In this document: in pieces, positions 17,855-26,514 of the stretch
Position numbering within the stretch: position 1 is the stretch's first letter
How the letters are laid out: each line of letters opens with the position of its first letter
From: Pollutimonas sp. M17
GTDB taxonomy: Bacteria; Pseudomonadota; Gammaproteobacteria; Burkholderiales; Burkholderiaceae_B
Assembly: GCF_025836975.1 (NCBI RefSeq)
Contig: NZ_CP107548.1
Location: 1,178,001-1,242,000 of the forward strand
Direction of reading: 5' to 3'
DNA: 64,000 nt
The notes under the pieces: generated by a model
What the model was told of the DNA's origin: nothing
The model's database searches: none
Seen by the model: the letters and a program-made list of their open reading frames with translations, nothing else
Position numbers and translations under genes: made by a program

Positions 17855-18865
17855 ATGAAGACACTCAATTTACTTTCGTGCAAAGCGGTGTGGGCGAAGG
17901 CGCTTACTGCGAACGCGTTGGTACTTTCCTGCACCTTGGCACCTTCAGCGGCACAGGCGTCGACCGATTTTCCATCCAAGCCAGTGAAAATCGTTGTTGG
18001 ATTTTCAGCAGGCGGGACCACTGATGTGTTGGCCAGGCTCCTGGCCAACGAAATGCCCAAGACACTGAACCAGCCCGTTATCGTGGAGAACAGATCGGGC
18101 GCATCGGGAACGATCGCCGCCGACTTCGTGGCCAGGGCTCCGGCAGATGGCTATACGCTTATGCTGACCACGACGAGCGTGCAAGGGATCACGCCGGCGC
18201 TATACAAGAACTTGCCTTACGACCCGTACAAGGCGTTTGCGCCGATCAGCCAGGTAAGCCAGTCCGTGATGGTGCTGCTGGCCAACGACAAGCTTCCTGT
18301 CAAATCGGTCGGTGATCTGGTCAAGTTGGCCAAGGAGAAGCCGGGGGGCTTGACCTACGCTTCCGCGGGCACCGGCAGCACGGCGCATATCGTAGCTGAG
18401 TACTTCTTCAAGAAGAAGGGGATGGACCTGCTTCACGTGCCGTACCGCGGGGGTTCGGCAGGTGTTGTCGGGGTAATGGGCGGCGAAGTCGATGTGATAT
18501 TCGACAACATTGCCTCCACTCGCACCCTGATTGATGGCGGCCGCATCAAGGCGCTTGCCGTAACGTCCAGGGACCGGTCATCGTCATTGCCGAATGTGCC
18601 GACCTTTGTGGAATCGGGTACGCCCGACTTCACCATATATTCCTGGGGCGGCATCGTTGCCCCGGCGGGAACGCCGCCCGAAGTCATCAAGATACTGAAC
18701 GAAGCCGTGAACAAAGCGGTGCAGTCGAAGACAGTTCGTGAAGCTTTGCTGAGCGGCGACACAGAACCGAAGTCCGGCACCCCCGAGGAATTTGCACACT
18801 TTATTGCCGAAGAGCAAAAGAAGTGGGCCGAAGCGGTGTCTCTGACAGGCATTACCGTGGATTGA
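17855..18865 (+). CDS. Bug-family (TctC-like) solute-binding protein
   Basis: Periplasmic binding protein, 336 residues, of the Bug family that is greatly expanded in Bordetella and relatives. An N-terminal signal peptide ends near residue 36 (SAAQAS). FSAGGTTDVLARLLA and NRSGASGTIAADFVA are typical Bug ligand-loop motifs. No TctA/TctB membrane partners are adjacent, as is common for orphan Bug proteins, which may act as sensors or use distant permeases. Its place between two SDR genes and before a full ABC importer suggests it binds the same compound or a relative. Confidence 0.9.
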   Translation: MKTLNLLSCKAVWAKALTANALVLSCTLAPSAAQASTDFPSKPVKIVVGFSAGGTTDVLARLLANEMPKTLNQPVIVENRSGASGTIAADFVARAPADGYTLMLTTTSVQGITPALYKNLPYDPYKAFAPISQVSQSVMVLLANDKLPVKSVGDLVKLAKEKPGGLTYASAGTGSTAHIVAEYFFKKKGMDLLHVPYRGGSAGVVGVMGGEVDVIFDNIASTRTLIDGGRIKALAVTSRDRSSSLPNVPTFVESGTPDFTIYSWGGIVAPAGTPPEVIKILNEAVNKAVQSKTVREALLSGDTEPKSGTPEEFAHFIAEEQKKWAEAVSLTGITVD

Positions 18866-18945
18866 ATGGCTCAAGCCCCCATGATTCCTGAACCTTCCTG
18901 CGTCGATGCGGGAAACAACGAATGATCAATGTAGGAGAACACGCC

Positions 18946-19743
18946 ATGGCGTCACCGCGACTGTTGAACAAGATTGCCATTGTCATAGGTGGAGGGTCGT
19001 CGAACCCCGATGGCGGCCCCAGCAATGGGCAAGCGGCTGCCATCACCTTTGCCCGCCAAGGTGCCACCGTCATTGTGGCCGATAGGGTCATCGAGGCGGC
19101 GCAGCAGACTGTCGAGGAAATCGAGAAAGAGGGTGGCCGGGCCTTCGCCAGGCTGGCGGATGTCACGAATGCGGATCATCTGGCCTCTTTGATGTCCTGG
19201 ACGGAAGATCAGTTCGGGCGCATTGATGTACTGCATAACAATGTCGGCATCGAGGCGATCGGCGATGTTGTCGATACCACTGAAGAGGCATGGGATCTGG
19301 TTCACGATGTGAACCTGAAAGGCGCTTTCCTGGCCTGCAAGTTTGCGGTTCCCATCATGCGCAAGCAGGGCGGCGGATCCATCATCAACATTTCCTCCAC
19401 CGCCAGCCTACGCTGGTCGACCGGACGCTTTCTCGCCTACAACTCGTCGAAGGCGGCACTCAATCATATGTCCCGCATCATGGCGCGCCAGCATGCCGCC
19501 GATAAGGTTCGTGTCAACGTGGTTATTCCGGGAATGATAGACACCCCGCATATACGCACTTTGTACAAAGACATGTCGCCGGATGAGTTGCGAGCCAAAC
19601 TTGCCGAGCGCGATAAGACCTGCCCGATGGGACGTCAAGGTTCGTGCTGGGATGTAGCCAACGCGGCCCTGTTCTTTGCATCCGACGAGTCCTCGTATGT
19701 CACGGGCGCGCTGCTGCCTGTGGATGGCGGGCTATCCATCTAA
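18946..19743 (+). CDS. SDR-family oxidoreductase with extended cofactor loop
   Basis: Short-chain dehydrogenase of 265 residues. The nucleotide loop is unusually long: GGGSSNPDGGPSNGQ replaces the compact TGxxxGxG, a variant found in one SDR subgroup. The HNNVGIE segment, catalytic Ser in ISSTAS and YNSSK active site are present. An Asp in VADR after the second strand suggests NAD. The ATG at 18946 is preceded by TAGGAG and preferred to the ATG at 18922. This is the second dehydrogenase of the operon, so the pathway probably has two oxidation steps or acts on two stereoisomers. Confidence 0.85.
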   Translation: MASPRLLNKIAIVIGGGSSNPDGGPSNGQAAAITFARQGATVIVADRVIEAAQQTVEEIEKEGGRAFARLADVTNADHLASLMSWTEDQFGRIDVLHNNVGIEAIGDVVDTTEEAWDLVHDVNLKGAFLACKFAVPIMRKQGGGSIINISSTASLRWSTGRFLAYNSSKAALNHMSRIMARQHAADKVRVNVVIPGMIDTPHIRTLYKDMSPDELRAKLAERDKTCPMGRQGSCWDVANAALFFASDESSYVTGALLPVDGGLSI

Positions 19744-19767
19744 TCCATGCCTTGAGGCTCATTCAAT

Positions 19768-20640
19768 ATGATGACTCTTTCTCTGATCATCTCAGGTCTG
19801 GCGGTGGGTAGCATCTATGCCTTGATCGGCTTGTCGCTGGTCATCATCAGCAAGGCAACCGACGTGGTCAACTTCGCCCAAGGCGAGATGGCCATGTTCG
19901 GCGGGTTCTTGTCTCTGACGCTTTTGCAGTACACGGGCATGCCCTTGTGGTTGGTGGTTCTGCTGTCATTTCCTATGGGTTTTGCTTTGGGCGCAATCGT
20001 GCAGTTGGTCGCCATCAAGCCTGTTTCCAATGCTTCACCGTTCAGTGTGCTGATCACGACACTGGGCCTGTTTTTCATGTTCAACAGCGCGGCAGGCATT
20101 CTGTGGGGTTACGACCCTCATCCTTTTCCATCGCTGTTCCCCACCAGTCCCATCGACTTCATGGGAATCAACGTGGCTCCTGCAAGCTTCGGGATCATCG
20201 GCATCACGCTGGGCGTAATGGTGGCTCTTTATCTGTTCTTCGAAAAAACGCGTTATGGAACCGCGATGCGCGCGGCCAGCATGAACAAGCGGGCCGCCCG
20301 CATGATGGGTATCCGTGTCGCAGGCGTGGCGACGGTCTCCTGGGGCCTGGCGGCAGGCTTGTCGGTGATCTCCGCGGTACTCATTGCTCCGCTCGTTTTT
20401 CTTGATCAGCAGATGATGGTTTCCATCATTCTGAAAGCGTTCGCGGGTGCGATTCTGGGTGGCTTTTCAAGCCTGCCTGCTGCCGTGGTGGGCTGTATGT
20501 TGCTTGGCGTGCTTGAAACGCTGTTCGGCGCCCATGTCTCGACCACCATGAAGGACAGCTTTGCGTTTGTGGTCATCATCGCAGTGCTTCTCTTACGTCC
20601 TCACGGCCTGTTTGTCGCCATGCAAAGAAGGAAGGTCTGA
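19768..20640 (+). CDS. Branched-chain-type ABC transporter permease (LivH-like)
   Basis: Inner-membrane permease of 290 residues with about eight hydrophobic segments. SIYALIGLSLVIISKATDVVNFAQGEMAMFGG at the N-terminus is the LivH signature (NFAQGE). It pairs with the LivM-like permease encoded directly downstream. In characterised systems these move branched-chain amino acids, but many homologues in Burkholderiales import aromatic acids, amides or urea. The operon context argues for a catabolic substrate here. Confidence 0.92.
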   Translation: MMTLSLIISGLAVGSIYALIGLSLVIISKATDVVNFAQGEMAMFGGFLSLTLLQYTGMPLWLVVLLSFPMGFALGAIVQLVAIKPVSNASPFSVLITTLGLFFMFNSAAGILWGYDPHPFPSLFPTSPIDFMGINVAPASFGIIGITLGVMVALYLFFEKTRYGTAMRAASMNKRAARMMGIRVAGVATVSWGLAAGLSVISAVLIAPLVFLDQQMMVSIILKAFAGAILGGFSSLPAAVVGCMLLGVLETLFGAHVSTTMKDSFAFVVIIAVLLLRPHGLFVAMQRRKV

Positions 20641-20641
20641 C

Positions 20642-21571
20642 ATGACGAAAACTATCCAACACATTTCGATTCTCGCCGCGGCGCTCATACTGCCTTTCTT
20701 TGTCGGGCCTTATGGCCACTTCGTGCTGTGCATGGCGGCGGTATATGCCATGATCTCCCTCAGCTTGAATGTACTGCTGGGCATGGGAGGTCTTATCTCG
20801 ATCGGCCACGCTGGCTTCTGGGCGGTGGGCGCCTACAGTTCGGCCATTCTGGTTGATAAGCTCGGCATTCCCTTTTTGCTGGCCGTCGTTCTTGCAGCCA
20901 TAATCAGCGCCGCCATCGGCTTGCTGGTGGCGCTTCCTGCATTGCGGGTGCGCGGCCATTACCTTGCGATTGCCACCTTGGGTTTCTCGCTCGTGCTTGT
21001 TCACATTCTGTATGAATGGGATTCGCTGACAGGTGGCCGCCAGGGCATGTTCGTTCAACGTCCCAGCGTGTTTGGCTACGAGCTTTCCACCGATTTCCAG
21101 GCTTATTACCTGCTGATTGCCTTGTTCTGCTTGATGGGTTGGCTTGTAAAGAATTTTCGGAGGTCTCTGGGAGGCCTGGCGCAGAACTCGGTTCGGCAGT
21201 CCGAATTGGCTGGTCAATGCTGCGGTGTGAATCTGACCTCCTCCACCTTCTTCGTATTTGCATTCAGCGCCGCGATCACGGGTATTTCGGGGGCCGTCTA
21301 CGGCTCGGTCCTGGGGCAGCTCAGCACGGATAGCTTCACGCTCGTTGTATCGCTCAGCTTCCTGACCATGGCCGTTGTCGGGGGCATGAGATCCTTCTAC
21401 GGCGCAGTACTCGGTGGTCTGTTCCTGGCCTACGCGCCGGAGCTGCTTCGTGCCTTCGAAGAGTGGCAAATGTTCCTGTATGGGGCGCTGCTGATCCTGT
21501 TCATGCATTTCCTGCCGGACGGCCTTGTGTCGCTGCCGGCGCGCATAAAAGGCCTGAGGGGGAAGAAATGA
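20642..21571 (+). CDS. Branched-chain-type ABC transporter permease (LivM-like)
   Basis: Second permease of the importer, 309 residues, about eight to ten membrane segments. GMGGLISIGHAGFWAVGAY is the LivM motif. The ATG follows the LivH stop by one base, with AAGGAAGGT as ribosome-binding site; an in-frame ATG at 20561 would overlap LivH by 80 bases and is rejected. The stop overlaps the ATPase start (ATGA). Confidence 0.92.
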   Translation: MTKTIQHISILAAALILPFFVGPYGHFVLCMAAVYAMISLSLNVLLGMGGLISIGHAGFWAVGAYSSAILVDKLGIPFLLAVVLAAIISAAIGLLVALPALRVRGHYLAIATLGFSLVLVHILYEWDSLTGGRQGMFVQRPSVFGYELSTDFQAYYLLIALFCLMGWLVKNFRRSLGGLAQNSVRQSELAGQCCGVNLTSSTFFVFAFSAAITGISGAVYGSVLGQLSTDSFTLVVSLSFLTMAVVGGMRSFYGAVLGGLFLAYAPELLRAFEEWQMFLYGALLILFMHFLPDGLVSLPARIKGLRGKK

Positions 21572-22338
21572 GCAAGGCGCTGGAAGTTAACGGCCTTTCC
21601 GTATCGTTCGGTGGCCTGCGTGCAGTAGACGACCTGAGCTTTGACGTCGCTTCAGGCACCGTCTGTGGCTTGATCGGCCCCAACGGAGCAGGCAAGACAA
21701 CGGTGCTTAATTGCCTGACCCGTATAACGCAACCGTCCGGCGGGCGCGTGAGCGCCTTGGGCGTCGATATCCTGAGCTTGCCCATCCACTCGCTGATCGG
21801 ATTGGGAGTCATGCGGACATTCCAGAACCTGGAGCTCTTTGGAGAGCTGACCACGCTGGATAACGTCGCCATGGGTTGTGCGCATCTGTTCCGTACTGGT
21901 TACCTCAGCGAGATCTTCGGCCTGCCTCGGGCTCGGAAAGCGCGCCAGCACGCCTATGCGCAGGCCGAAGAAGTCATCGACAGGCTGGGGCTGCGCGATA
22001 TCCGGGACCAGGCTGTGTCCGAGTTGCCGTTTGGCACGCAGAAGAACGTCGAACTGGCGAGAGCGCTGTGTTCCAAGCCAAAAATAATGATGATGGATGA
22101 GCCTGCAGCGGGACTTAATGGAATCGAGTCCGCCGAACTTGGAAAACGTATTCGGACAATGGCCAAGGAGTACGGCATTACCGTCCTGCTTGTCGAGCAT
22201 GACATGCCCTTGGTGATGTCCGCCTGCGACAAGATAGTCGTGGTCGTGCAGGGTAAGAAGGTGGCTGAAGGCACGCCGGAGGAGGTTCGCCGGAATCCCA
22301 AGGTCATTGAAGCCTATCTCGGCCAGGAGGCGCGGTAA
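21568..22338 (+). CDS. Branched-chain-type ABC transporter ATP-binding protein (LivG-like)
   Basis: Cytoplasmic ATPase of 256 residues. Walker A is GPNGAGKTT (about residue 37), Walker B is IMMMDEPAAGLN and the signature reads LPFGTQKNVE, the degenerate form usual in LivG. It overlaps LivM by four bases and LivF by one base, so the transporter genes are tightly coupled. The frame is open upstream to 21463 but the conserved N-terminus begins at 21568. Confidence 0.93.
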   Translation: MSKALEVNGLSVSFGGLRAVDDLSFDVASGTVCGLIGPNGAGKTTVLNCLTRITQPSGGRVSALGVDILSLPIHSLIGLGVMRTFQNLELFGELTTLDNVAMGCAHLFRTGYLSEIFGLPRARKARQHAYAQAEEVIDRLGLRDIRDQAVSELPFGTQKNVELARALCSKPKIMMMDEPAAGLNGIESAELGKRIRTMAKEYGITVLLVEHDMPLVMSACDKIVVVVQGKKVAEGTPEEVRRNPKVIEAYLGQEAR

Positions 22339-23051
22339 TGCTATTGCAAATTAAAGACCTCGAAGTGCGCTATGGCGGCATATGTGCGGTGAACCAGGTC
22401 AGTCTGCAAGTCGAGAAGGGATCCGTACTGGCCATTCTGGGCGCCAATGGTGCGGGAAAGTCTTCTTTGCTGGATGCCGTCATGGGAGTCAGCCAGGGAA
22501 AAGCGCGTGGAAGCATCCTGTTCAACGGCAAGGAAATCCTAGGCCAGCATGCGGATGCCATTGTTCGACGCGGTGTCTCCATGTCGCCGGAGGGGCGGCA
22601 ACTGTTCAGTGGGCTGACCGTGGACGAGAACCTCAGGATGGGAGGATTCCTGCGCCGCGACCTTGATCAGTTGCAGCGCGACCGTGAAGATATTCTCACG
22701 CTTTTCCCAAGGCTGCGAGAGCGCCTGAAACAGCTGGCCGGCACCTTGTCCGGTGGCGAGCAGCAGATGGTGGCGGTTGGGCGTGCGCTAATGTCCGCCC
22801 CCGACCTGTTGTTGATGGATGAGCCCACACTGGGGCTGGCACCCATTTTTATCGATGAAATCATGGAGTTGATCTCCAAGATCCGTGATCGCGGCATCAC
22901 CGTGATTGTGGTTGAGCAGAATGCGAGCAAGGCCCTTGCACGCGCGGATTACGCCCACGTAATGGAAAAGGGGCGGATCGTTCTTTCGGGCAATGCCAGG
23001 GAAATGGCGCAGCGTGATGACATCGCGTCCGCCTACCTTGGAACAAAGTAA
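22338..23051 (+). CDS. Branched-chain-type ABC transporter ATP-binding protein (LivF-like)
   Basis: Second ATPase, 237 residues, which pairs with the LivG-like subunit. Walker A GANGAGKSS, signature LSGGEQQMVAVGRAL and Walker B LLLMDEPTLGLAP are complete. The start overlaps the last base of the preceding stop codon (TAATG). Confidence 0.93.
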   Translation: MLLQIKDLEVRYGGICAVNQVSLQVEKGSVLAILGANGAGKSSLLDAVMGVSQGKARGSILFNGKEILGQHADAIVRRGVSMSPEGRQLFSGLTVDENLRMGGFLRRDLDQLQRDREDILTLFPRLRERLKQLAGTLSGGEQQMVAVGRALMSAPDLLLMDEPTLGLAPIFIDEIMELISKIRDRGITVIVVEQNASKALARADYAHVMEKGRIVLSGNAREMAQRDDIASAYLGTK

Positions 23052-23086
23052 ATGCGACCGGAGCGTCGTCTCATGGAGGAGATTTT

Positions 23087-24247
23087 ATGAAGTTGACACG
23101 TAAATGGGTCGTTGCTGGCCTGACATCGCTGCTGATGGGAACATCCGCCTTTGCCGCGGATCCCGGGGTAAGCAAGAGTGAAATCCATATCGGATCCTTT
23201 CTGCCATTGCAAGGCGGTTTGTCGGCCGGTGCAAATCAGTATAAGGATGGCCTCGATGCCTATTTGAAATGGGTAAACAAGAACGGCGGCGTCAACGGCC
23301 GCAAGATTCGCATTTCGTTTGAGAACGACAACTACAACCCGCAGCAGGCCGTGTCGGCCGCCAAGAAACTTGTTGACCGTGACGGCGTTTTTGCGATTGT
23401 CGGCACGCTTGGCACTACCAACAACCTGGCCGCTATTCCGTATCTTGCCTCGCGTGGCGTCCCTCTTATCGGTCCCTTGGGCAGCCATCCCAGCATCAAC
23501 ACGCCTACCGAGCGGATCGTGTTCCCAATTTCCCCGCTGGGTACGGCGCACGGCCGATCATTGACGGAATTTGCGCAGAAGGACCTGGGCGCTAAAACGG
23601 TTGCGGTGTTTTACCAGGATGATCAGTACGGCAAGGAACTGATGCAGGGCGTGGAAAAATATGCCCGCGAGAACGGCATGGAAGTGGTGGGCCGGGCATC
23701 GTACGTGCCGTCGGACGTCGACTTCAGCGCTCAGGTGATGTCGCTGCGCGCGACGAATCCCGATGTGGTCTTTATGGCCGTGGTTCCCAAGCCCGGTGCG
23801 CTGTTCCTGCGTGAAGCGCAAAAGATCGGTTGGGATTCAAAGTTCCTGGCCCCGCACCTGATGGCCGATGACATCAGCCTGAAGCTGGGGGGTGACGCGC
23901 TTGAAGGTCTCTATGTAAACCTCTATGCGGCGCACCGATCCATGGATACACAGGTTGTGAAGGATGCAGTGGCCGCCATGGAAGAGTTTGCTCCCAAGAC
24001 AGCACCGGATTACTGGGCTTTCATGGGTATGTCGGGTGCGCATCTATTCGTCGAGGCGCTTAAACGCATCGATGGCGAACCGACACGTGAAAAGCTGATG
24101 GACGCGCTTGAAACGCTGGGCGACTATGACTCGGGTGTGATTCCGCCCGTCATGTACACCGCCAAAGGTCACGCCGGCCCAACCAAGTTCGGCTTTGCCC
24201 AGGTCCAGAAGGGGCAGATCAAGGTGCTGAAGCACTGGGCCGACTAA
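23087..24247 (+). CDS. ABC transporter substrate-binding protein (LivK-like)
   Basis: Periplasmic binding protein of 386 residues with a signal peptide cleaved near residue 23 (SAFA). The mature part has the type I periplasmic-binding fold: IHIGSFLPLQGGLSAGANQYKDGLDAYL at the start, GRKIRISFENDNYNP, then AVFYQDDQYGKELMQGVE in the second lobe. An AGGAG precedes the ATG. It completes the five-part importer. The ligand-pocket residues are not those of the well-known leucine binder, so the ligand is open. Confidence 0.92.
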   Translation: MKLTRKWVVAGLTSLLMGTSAFAADPGVSKSEIHIGSFLPLQGGLSAGANQYKDGLDAYLKWVNKNGGVNGRKIRISFENDNYNPQQAVSAAKKLVDRDGVFAIVGTLGTTNNLAAIPYLASRGVPLIGPLGSHPSINTPTERIVFPISPLGTAHGRSLTEFAQKDLGAKTVAVFYQDDQYGKELMQGVEKYARENGMEVVGRASYVPSDVDFSAQVMSLRATNPDVVFMAVVPKPGALFLREAQKIGWDSKFLAPHLMADDISLKLGGDALEGLYVNLYAAHRSMDTQVVKDAVAAMEEFAPKTAPDYWAFMGMSGAHLFVEALKRIDGEPTREKLMDALETLGDYDSGVIPPVMYTAKGHAGPTKFGFAQVQKGQIKVLKHWAD

Positions 24248-24257
24248 GCCAGGCCAT

Positions 24258-24288
24258 ATCGGGCCGGGTTATATGTTCCCGGTCCGAT
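24258..24288. terminator. Hairpin between convergent genes
   Basis: Arms ATCGGGCCGGG and CCCGGTCCGAT (one G-U pair on the plus strand) around nine bases, in the 43-base gap between the binding-protein gene and the convergent hydrolase gene. There is no T tract, so it may block or stabilise rather than terminate. Confidence 0.5.
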
Positions 24289-24290
24289 TA

Positions 24291-25010
24291 TCAAGCAGGC
24301 GTAGCGCTGGTCAGTCGCGTCACCAGGAAGTGGGTCGCATCGTCGAGCCGCTCACCCTGAAGCTCGATATGAGGGCCAGGGTATGCAACCAGACGCTTGT
24401 CGAGCGAGCCAATTTCATCAAAGAGCTCCGCAGTGCCGGTACGGTCGAAGAACTCGTCGTCCCATTGTTGGGTGAACCACACCTTGCAACGAATACGCCG
24501 GGCGTGATCGATGAGATGATCGCTGGCGGGGTAGGTCGTGCTCCAAAGGCCGATCACCGCCGCTTGGATTCGAGGATCATCCGCAAGCAATGGAATGCCG
24601 TACGCCGTTCCCATGGAGACCCCGATATAGCCCACTGGAAGTCCCTGAAAATTTTTGTCTTCCAGCAAGGTGTCGAGGGCGGCTGAAAAATCCTTCGCTA
24701 TTTCCGTATGGCCTATACCCGCACGCCAGGCGTGACGGAAGCTTTGCTTGGCCACTGCCGGATCCAGGTTGCCGTCGTCCCGTCTGTCGCCATGAACTGG
24801 GCCATCAATGGCAAGGACGGCAATGCCTTTTGGCCGCAGTGCCTCGACTATGGCGAGGATGGCTGGAGAAGCCTTGTGACCGCTGCCGCCATGACAGGCA
24901 AGCACGACGGCTTTGCAACCGCCTTCCGGTTCCCATAGCAGGGTGGGTATAACGGTGCCGTCGCGGCTAACGTCAAGTGTTCTAGAGTTGTGTTCCATTC
25001 GATATGACAT
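24291..25010 (-). CDS. Alpha/beta hydrolase, dienelactone-hydrolase-like
   Basis: Cytoplasmic serine hydrolase of 239 residues. The nucleophile is Ser132 in GVSMGTAYG, the acid is Asp184 or Asp185 in QQWDDEFF and the base is His214 in PGPHIE; the oxyanion HGGSG stands near residue 40. The start at 25010 is uncertain: another ATG follows at 24998, neither has a clear ribosome-binding site, and the frame extends to 25184. It is the only minus-strand gene in the island apart from the LacI regulator, convergent with the importer operon and divergent from the bicupin gene. It probably hydrolyses an ester or lactone of the same pathway. Confidence 0.78.
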   Translation of the reverse strand: MSYRMEHNSRTLDVSRDGTVIPTLLWEPEGGCKAVVLACHGGSGHKASPAILAIVEALRPKGIAVLAIDGPVHGDRRDDGNLDPAVAKQSFRHAWRAGIGHTEIAKDFSAALDTLLEDKNFQGLPVGYIGVSMGTAYGIPLLADDPRIQAAVIGLWSTTYPASDHLIDHARRIRCKVWFTQQWDDEFFDRTGTAELFDEIGSLDKRLVAYPGPHIELQGERLDDATHFLVTRLTSATPA

Positions 25011-25262
25011 ATTGAAATTCTGTGTGGGAAGCAGATAGACAAAATTGAGTGTAGGCCAGGATAGCACCGGGATTCGGCAATCTTCATAGGCCTCGGACGA
25101 TGCCGGTATCGCGCGGCGGCTATGGCAGAGCGAGGCAGCGATCTTTATCATCGAAAGCATGCCGTGGCCTGGAGCCCCTGGCATTAGATTGCCGCAAATT
25201 CGCCGTTGGCCCGTCGCGGCTTATACACCTGATTGAAAACAAGTTAACCGAGAGACTCCCGT

Positions 25263-26420
25263 ATGACACAAGCGAAACCCATTCCCAGCATGAGCGCGGA
25301 AGCCATGCAGTCGTATACATCGTTTGCGCCGAACTACAGGGCGCCTGGCGACGCGGCGGCGATGGTACACCAGGATGCGGTACTGGCATTCTGGAACATG
25401 AAGCTGATACCGATGCTCAGCAATGCGTCGACGGGCGGCCGTTTTTCCGGGGCGGCGCTTGCCTGCCCCGTGCGTTCCTGCATAGGCATGGCCGAGCTTG
25501 CCGGCGCGGCAGTAAGCAATCCCTATCGCAATCCCGATGCCATCGAAAATATAGTCTGTATCGAGGGCTCGATTGCCGTGGAATTCGGCGACGGCTACGG
25601 CGAACATATCGAACTTGAGCGTTTCGACATGCTGTCGCTGCCGGCCAATGTGCGGCACCGGTTTCGCAATCTGGGCGGCGTGACCGCGAAGTTCATTCTT
25701 GCCCTCAATGCAGGACCCGATAGCGCCTATCCTGCGGTTTTCGATGCGGCTTCGGTGTCTGGCCAGGCCTCTGAACGTGCATTGTCGGCGTTGAGCATCA
25801 CTGCGGACAACGACACAGGCGCCACGGTAAATGTCGCAGACCTAGAGTCCCGCCTTACGCGATTCAAGAAGCTCGTTCCTTATAAAAAGGGACTCAGCAA
25901 ATCAATCGGCATCCCCCCTGAGGCCACCGAGATGCTGTCCGCAGGTTCGGTATTTCCGTTGATAGTGCCTGAAGGCCACGTCGGCCGTTCACAAACTGCT
26001 CCGATGTTTGGCTATGGCGGCCTCTATATCTCCATCGCCGAGTGCCTGGCAGGTGACGACGGCCCTCCACCCCACGCGCATTCGGATACGCAAGAGAACT
26101 TCTTTGTCCTGGATGGCAGTTGGGACATCACGACTGGCTTTGACAATGAGTATTCCGTTTCAGCCAAGCCCGGCGACCTGTTTGCGATTCCCCCTCATGT
26201 GATGCGTGCCTTTCAAAACACATCGTCCGACAAAGCCCGCCTGCTGGTATTGATACAAGGGCCGGAGCGCATGAACGACCATGTCTCTTACAGCGCGTCG
26301 CTGGGTAAGGTCGTGGAAGAGCGGTTTGGCACGGACACCATAGAAGCCTACAAGAAGATCAAGATGTCATTCGATGCCGAAGAGCGCTTGAAGGCGGCGG
26401 TGCAGGCCGCCGGAGGCTGA
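25263..26420 (+). CDS. Bicupin protein, possible metal-dependent oxygenase
   Basis: Two-cupin protein of 385 residues without signal peptide. The C-terminal cupin has a full metal site: His271, His273 and Glu278 in HAHSDTQE and His312 in PPHVMRAFQN. The N-terminal cupin (about residues 85-145) has Tyr88 and Asn90 where the two histidines should be, keeping only Glu95 and His132, so it probably does not bind metal. Bicupins include gentisate and quercetin dioxygenases and isomerases; none fits clearly. Its place next to the importer and hydrolase makes a ring-cleaving or isomerising role in the pathway plausible. Confidence 0.75.
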   Translation: MTQAKPIPSMSAEAMQSYTSFAPNYRAPGDAAAMVHQDAVLAFWNMKLIPMLSNASTGGRFSGAALACPVRSCIGMAELAGAAVSNPYRNPDAIENIVCIEGSIAVEFGDGYGEHIELERFDMLSLPANVRHRFRNLGGVTAKFILALNAGPDSAYPAVFDAASVSGQASERALSALSITADNDTGATVNVADLESRLTRFKKLVPYKKGLSKSIGIPPEATEMLSAGSVFPLIVPEGHVGRSQTAPMFGYGGLYISIAECLAGDDGPPPHAHSDTQENFFVLDGSWDITTGFDNEYSVSAKPGDLFAIPPHVMRAFQNTSSDKARLLVLIQGPERMNDHVSYSASLGKVVEERFGTDTIEAYKKIKMSFDAEERLKAAVQAAGG

Positions 26421-26514
26421 CGTTGTACAGACGAGCGTTTGCCTGTCTGGTGCAGGCGCTTGAAAGCTGGGTGGGGTGCTAAGATCTGGAGATTCTTGAC
26501 TGACGTCTATTTGC

